Shown here: positions 34,740-37,851 of the stretch, piece by piece
Layout of the letters: each line of letters begins with the position of its first letter
How positions within the stretch are numbered: position 1 is the stretch's first letter
Assembly: GCA_026391315.1 (NCBI GenBank)
Contig: JAPLDT010000060.1
Span: 1-37,851, forward strand
Source of the DNA: Bacteroidia bacterium
Lineage (GTDB): Bacteria > Bacteroidota > Bacteroidia > Bacteroidales > Prolixibacteraceae
Length of the DNA: 37,851 nt
Reading direction: 5' to 3'
The notes under the pieces: generated by a model
The model's database searches: none
What the model saw: the letters and a program-made list of their open reading frames with translations, nothing else
What the model was told of the DNA's origin: nothing
Program-made: the position numbers and the translations under genes

Positions 34740-35162
34740 ATGAGTATCGGAAAAGAGTTCAAAGAGTTTGCCATGCGCGGCAATGTCGTGGATATGGCAG
34801 TAGGTATCATTATTGGGGCCGCTTTCGGCAAGATTATCACCTCTTTTGTGACGGACGTACTAATGCCGCCACTGGGTATGATTGTTGGTGGGACTGACTT
34901 TCGAGCATTAAAAATACAGTTGAGCGAGCCGGTTATCTCTGGTGGGAAGGCGGTTTTGCCCGGGGCAAGTCTTAATTATGGCAACTTCATTCAGGTGACG
35001 GTCGATTTTTTGATTATCGCTTTTGCCATCTTCATGATGATCAAAATGATGAACCGCTTCATGAAGAAAAATGAAGTGCCTGCGGCCCCTCCTGCTCCGC
35101 CAGAGCCATCCAGGGAAGAGTTGCTGCTTACAGAGATCAGGGATTTGCTGAAGAATAGGTAA
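34740..35162 (+). CDS. mscL: Large-conductance mechanosensitive channel
   Basis: The 140-aa protein is MscL, a homopentameric inner-membrane channel that opens under membrane tension to release solutes during osmotic downshock. The N-terminal amphipathic helix ([18 protein letters not shown]), the pore-lining TM1 with [34 protein letters not shown], the periplasmic loop and TM2 ([20 protein letters not shown]) match the family closely, and the C-terminal coil ends [15 protein letters not shown]. The length is typical. The gene sits between two related CACAGAG arrays, suggesting the repeats have spread between neighbouring gaps. Confidence 0.96.
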   Translation: MSIGKEFKEFAMRGNVVDMAVGIIIGAAFGKIITSFVTDVLMPPLGMIVGGTDFRALKIQLSEPVISGGKAVLPGASLNYGNFIQVTVDFLIIAFAIFMMIKMMNRFMKKNEVPAAPPAPPEPSREELLLTEIRDLLKNR

Positions 35163-35167
35163 AATAG

Positions 35168-35357
35168 CTACACAGAGTTTCACAGAGAAGCACAGAGTTA
35201 CACAGAGGGAGAATTATAAAGCTCTAAGGGTCTGAAATGGTTATAATGTTTGAAGGGTTTACCCGCACAACATTATAACCATAATAAACAATAAAAACAT
35301 TTCTAACTATTTTTGTCTCTGTGTAACTCTGTGCTTCTCTGTGAAACTCTGTGTAAC
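35168..35357. repeat. Mirrored 10-bp CACAGAG array after mscL, with nested inner arms
   Basis: The left arm has CTACACAGAG, TTTCACAGAG, AAGCACAGAG and TTACACAGAG (35168-35207), period 10. The right arm (35316-35357) is its nearly exact reverse complement over about 40 bp. Inside the spacer ATGGTTATAATGTT (35237-35250) and AACATTATAACCAT (35269-35282) form a second, unrelated perfect inverted pair, so the whole is a hairpin within a hairpin. Confidence 0.92.
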
Positions 35358-35381
35358 ATTTCTAATTATTTTCATTTTGTT

Positions 35382-35412
35382 TTTGGCTGTATAATCAAAA
35401 TGATTACTTTTG
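35382..35412 (+). promoter_or_regulatory. rplU-rpmA promoter
   Basis: TTTG (35382-35385), a 19-bp spacer and TACTTTTG (35405-35412) match the Bacteroidota sigma-A consensus exactly. Transcription would start near 35419, giving a leader of about 73 nt before rplU. Confidence 0.75.
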
Positions 35413-35491
35413 CAGTCCGAAATAGTTCGCACAGGCTCAAAAAGAGGAGCGTTTAGCCCGCCTGCCGGACCCAAATATTTAAATTGTAAAC

Positions 35492-35803
35492 ATGTACGCA
35501 ATTGTAGAAATCGCCGGACAGCAGTTCAAGGTGGAAAAAGAAAGGAAAGTATATGTTCACCGTCTTCCAAACGAAGTGGGAACAGAGGTAACTTTCGACA
35601 AAGTATTATTGGTCGACAACGAGGGGGTAATTAGCATCGGAGCACCTGTTGTTGAAGGCGCCAAAGTTAGTGCGACAGTTCTTTCGCACCTGAAAGGGGA
35701 GAAGGTAATTGTTTTCAAAAAGAAACGCCGCAAAGGCTACAGAAAGAAAAACGGTCACCGTCAATTCTTTTCCCAGATTCAAATTTCAGAAATAGTAGCG
35801 TAA
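35492..35803 (+). CDS. rplU: 50S ribosomal protein L21
   Basis: The 103-aa protein is L21, a 23S rRNA-binding component of the large subunit. The opening [20 protein letters not shown], central [20 protein letters not shown] and the basic tail [28 protein letters not shown] are the family's standard landmarks, and the length is normal. It heads the conserved rplU-rpmA operon under a consensus promoter. Its stop codon TAA (35801-35803) lies within the first copy of a 20-bp tandem duplication, so the duplication lies fully between the two genes apart from the final codons. Confidence 0.97.
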   Translation: MYAIVEIAGQQFKVEKERKVYVHRLPNEVGTEVTFDKVLLVDNEGVISIGAPVVEGAKVSATVLSHLKGEKVIVFKKKRRKGYRKKNGHRQFFSQIQISEIVA

Positions 35804-35835
35804 CCCTCTAAAAACTAGCGTAACCCTCTAAAAAC
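35796..35835 (+). repeat. 20-bp tandem duplication in the rplU-rpmA spacer
   Basis: TAGCGTAACCCTCTAAAAAC occurs twice without gap (35796-35815, 35816-35835). The first copy contains the rplU stop codon and the second ends 8 bp before the rpmA ATG. It is a recent-looking exact duplication. Confidence 0.95.
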
Positions 35836-35843
35836 AATTTACC

Positions 35844-36116
35844 ATGGCACATAAAAAAGGGGCGGGTAGTTCTAAGAACGGCCGCGAATCAGAAAGCAAA
35901 CGACTTGGAGTGAAAATATATGGTGGTCAGACTGCCAAAGCAGGAAACATCCTGGTTCGCCAGCGTGGAACTGTTCACAATCCGGGAGCAAATGTAGGAA
36001 TCGGTAAAGATCATACACTTTTCGCATTGATCGATGGTACCGTTGCTTTCAAAAAGAAGACCAACGCAAAATCGTATGTGAGCGTTGAGCCGTTGAAAGT
36101 AGAAGTAGCAGAGTAA
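35844..36116 (+). CDS. rpmA: 50S ribosomal protein L27
   Basis: The 90-aa protein is L27, whose N-terminal tail reaches toward the peptidyl-transferase centre. [29 protein letters not shown] is the canonical start with the A-H-K-K-G-x-G-S-S motif and needs no N-terminal cleavage, unlike the Firmicutes form. [10 protein letters not shown] and [20 protein letters not shown] are conserved. It is second in the operon, 40 bp after L21, and is closed by a strong terminator. Confidence 0.97.
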   Translation: MAHKKGAGSSKNGRESESKRLGVKIYGGQTAKAGNILVRQRGTVHNPGANVGIGKDHTLFALIDGTVAFKKKTNAKSYVSVEPLKVEVAE

Positions 36117-36127
36117 ACCTCCTATAC

Positions 36128-36179
36128 AAAAAAAAAGTCCTGTTTTGTTGCATCCGCAATAAAACAGGACTTTTTTTTT
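36128..36179 (+). terminator. Intrinsic terminator after rpmA
   Basis: A long stem, AGTCCTGTTTT with AAAACAGGACT, extended by A9/T9 runs and inner GTTGC/GCAAT pairs, closes on the loop ATCC. It lies 12 bp beyond the stop. The A-run on the other strand makes it potentially bidirectional. Confidence 0.94.
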
Positions 36180-36243
36180 GTTGTAACTTAGCCCCTTCAT
36201 TTGTAATCTGTAATTTTTAATTTTTAATTATAAGCCCCTCATC

Positions 36244-37518
36244 ATGTTAAGCTTAAAATTTATCCAGGAAAATCCGGAATTTGTGATCGAAAGACTTGCT
36301 GTCAAATATTTCGATGCACGGGAAATTGTTCAGCAGGTTTTGGCCCTCTACCAAAAGCGCAACGAATACCAGATCGAAAGTGATGGTTGCAAGGCCGAGA
36401 TGAACCAATTGTCGAAAGAGATCGGACTTCTGTTCAAAGAGGGTAAAACTGAGGAGGCCAACAAAGCCAAGGAGCGGACGGTGGTTCTCAAGGAGTTGAT
36501 TCGTCAGCACGATGAAGATTTTGTGAACATTGATTCTCAAATGGCAGCACTGCAGGTGCAGATGCCAAATCTGCCTTCGTCCCTGGTTCCGGCAGGCAGA
36601 ACCCCTGAAGACAACCTGGTGGTTGCCACTGGCGGTACCATACCGCAACTTTCCGAAGGCTCCAAACCCCACTGGGAGCTGGCTGCCCAATATGATTTAA
36701 TCGATTTTGAACTGGGCGTAAAAATTGCAGGAGCAGGGTTTCCTGTTTATAAAGGATTTGGCGCGCGCATCCAGCGCGCTCTGATCAACTTCTTTCTCGA
36801 CCAGGGAAGGGCCGCAGGTTATCTGGAGGTGCAACCCCCTTATGTGGTGAACGAGGCTTCAGGTTTTGGTACCGGTCAGCTTCCAGACAAGGAGGGTCAG
36901 ATGTACCACTGCCCAGTAGATGGTCTCTACCTGATTCCTACCGCTGAAGTTCCTGTAACCAATATTTTCCGTGATGTGATTGTGGAGGCAAAAGATCTTC
37001 CCATCAAAACAACTGCCTACTCTGCCTGTTTCCGCCGTGAGGCAGGTTCTTACGGAAAGGATGTACGTGGACTGAACCGTTTGCACCAATTTGACAAAGT
37101 GGAGATCGTGCAAATCGCACATCCTGATAAATCGTATGAGTCATTGGATCAAATGGTTGCCTACGTTAAATCGCTGGTCGAAAAACTGGGACTGCCTTAC
37201 CGGATTCTCCGACTTTGCGGTGGCGATATGAGTTTTACCTCCGCACTGACTTATGATTTCGAAGTATGGTCGGCAGGGCAGGGGCGATGGCTGGAGGTCT
37301 CTTCGGTCTCCAACTTTGAGTCGTTCCAGGCCAATCGTCTGAAATTGCGCTACCGCGAAGAGGGCAACAAGAAACTTCAGCTGGCCCATACCCTGAATGG
37401 CAGCGCGCTGGCTTTGCCACGGATAGTAGCTTCAATTCTGGAAAACTACCAAACACCGGAAGGGATAAAGGTGCCGGAGGTGCTGGTGCCGTATATGGGG
37501 TGCAGCATTATCAACTAA
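36244..37518 (+). CDS. serS: Serine--tRNA ligase
   Basis: The 424-aa enzyme is a class II synthetase charging tRNA-Ser (and tRNA-Sec where present). Residues about 1-105 form the N-terminal coiled-coil arm that grips the long variable arm of tRNA-Ser (SLKFIQENPEFVIERLAVKY, QIESDGCKAEMNQLSKEIG). The catalytic core follows: motif 1 near 175-200 (GARIQRALINFFLD), motif 2 FRREAGSYGKDVRGLNRLHQ (about 261-280) and motif 3 NGSALALPRIVASILENYQ (about 385-403), with the serine-pocket TAEV segment near 232. Length is typical. It is separated from rpmA by a terminator and seems monocistronic. A half CACAGAG array follows. Confidence 0.97.
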   Translation: MLSLKFIQENPEFVIERLAVKYFDAREIVQQVLALYQKRNEYQIESDGCKAEMNQLSKEIGLLFKEGKTEEANKAKERTVVLKELIRQHDEDFVNIDSQMAALQVQMPNLPSSLVPAGRTPEDNLVVATGGTIPQLSEGSKPHWELAAQYDLIDFELGVKIAGAGFPVYKGFGARIQRALINFFLDQGRAAGYLEVQPPYVVNEASGFGTGQLPDKEGQMYHCPVDGLYLIPTAEVPVTNIFRDVIVEAKDLPIKTTAYSACFRREAGSYGKDVRGLNRLHQFDKVEIVQIAHPDKSYESLDQMVAYVKSLVEKLGLPYRILRLCGGDMSFTSALTYDFEVWSAGQGRWLEVSSVSNFESFQANRLKLRYREEGNKKLQLAHTLNGSALALPRIVASILENYQTPEGIKVPEVLVPYMGCSIIN

Positions 37519-37851
37519 ACAAAATAGTTACACAGAGGGAGAAAAGGAAATAGTTGTTCCTGAAAAGCGAAACAGATTGCTTCGTTCCCGATGTGAAATC
37601 GGGACAGGATGTTCCTCCTACCAATGATAGATACTTATCATCTGTCGTGATTGGCATTGTGCGGCTATTTGTTGTCAAATATTGTCACAATAGGCTTGCG
37701 ACATATTTGGCTGTAGATCAACGGATTGCTTCGTCGTTCCTCCTACCAATGACAGATTTTGTAATATACTGAATATCAAATAGGTGCAAAAATGTATTTA
37801 ACAGCTTCATTATGCACAAATATTTTCTGTCATCTTCACATTGTGCCCAAA
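37519..37851. other. Repeat-filled right edge
   Basis: No gene is supported. GTTACACAGAGGGAG (37529-37543) is a single CACAGAG arm without its mirror. Then come a TCCCGAT-GTG-AAATCGGGA hairpin near 37587-37605, two copies of TTCCTCCTACCAATGA (from about 37610 and 37737) and the 108-bp exact repeat. A 72-codon frame at 37554-37772 is repeat-derived. Confidence 0.7.
37744..37851 (+). repeat. Second copy of the 108-bp MITE-like core (truncated by window edge)
   Basis: These 108 bases are identical to 21759-21866 and run to the end of the window, so the match may continue. It is preceded by GATTGCTTCGTCGTTCCTCC, which fits the inverted end of the first copy better than that copy's own left end does. 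Confidence 0.93.

Larger units (their letters stand above)
35163..35491. other. Intergenic region with a nested mirrored array and the rplU promoter
   Basis: The mirrored CACAGAG array fills 35168-35357, including an inner inverted repeat in its spacer. The rplU promoter follows at 35382-35412, then a leader of about 75 nt. No gene is seen. The leader, about 35420-35491, might fold, since it contains GCCCGCCTGCCGGACCC, but I do not recognise a known ribosomal-protein leader. Confidence 0.7.

Noticed and set aside
34541-35357. CRISPR or telomere-like interpretation of the CACAGAG repeats
   Set aside because: The units are 10 bp without spacers and have inverted partners, so they are mirrored tandem arrays.
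37554-37772. 72-aa plus-strand frame at the right edge
   Set aside because: It is built from the repeated hairpin and TTCCTCCTACCAATGA segments.

Overview
The window looks like chromosomal DNA from a member of the Bacteroidota, probably Bacteroidales or Marinilabiliales-like. Evidence: promoters fit the Bacteroidota pattern TTTG-N19/20-TAnnTTTG (505-536, 35382-35412); SecD and SecF are fused in one protein; and there are lineage-typical proteins (DUF5686 with a carboxypeptidase-regulatory-like domain, DUF4105, mitochondrial-type aconitase). Most genes are housekeeping. No rRNA or tRNA gene, CRISPR array or prophage was recognised.

Layout. 1-1470: repeats, then a ParD/ParE toxin-antitoxin pair and a 58-aa ORF, closed by a structured attC-like element that ends at the ubiA stop codon. 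1464-3887: UbiA-type prenyltransferase, SRPBCC protein, a repeat-rich gap and a GNAT acetyltransferase. 3889-10920: pheT, an acidic protein of unknown function, miaA, a possible small protein and aconitase. 11473-14219: MacB/FtsX-type permease, a 9-bp tandem array and an AT-rich transglutaminase-like gene. 14244-17859 (minus): ECF sigma factor, membrane protein and DUF5686 outer-membrane protein in one tight operon. 17916-23953: RluB-type pseudouridine synthase, glmM, mdh, nhaD and a retropepsin-like protein. 24088-30884: secDF, tatA, lolD-like ATPase, trmN6, DUF1761 and DUF4105 proteins. 30885-31821: a REP-associated tyrosine transposase inside a cloud of small palindromes. 31918-37518: mutS, mscL, rplU-rpmA and serS.

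Functional themes are envelope biogenesis and export (SecDF, TatA, LolD-like, MacB-like, DUF5686, MscL), translation (PheT, SerS, MiaA, TrmN6, pseudouridine synthase, L21, L27), central metabolism (aconitase, malate dehydrogenase, GlmM) and genome maintenance (MutS).

The most unusual feature is the intergenic DNA. Many gaps hold short tandem arrays of 8-10 bp units, followed after about 25-110 bp by the reverse-complement array. Different gaps use different unit sequences but share this mirrored layout, and several arrays start at or inside the stop codon of the upstream gene. Two more mobile-repeat systems are present: the transposase with REP palindromes, one copy of which carries compensatory stem changes, and a MITE-like element of about 270 bp whose 108-bp core recurs exactly at the right edge of the window.
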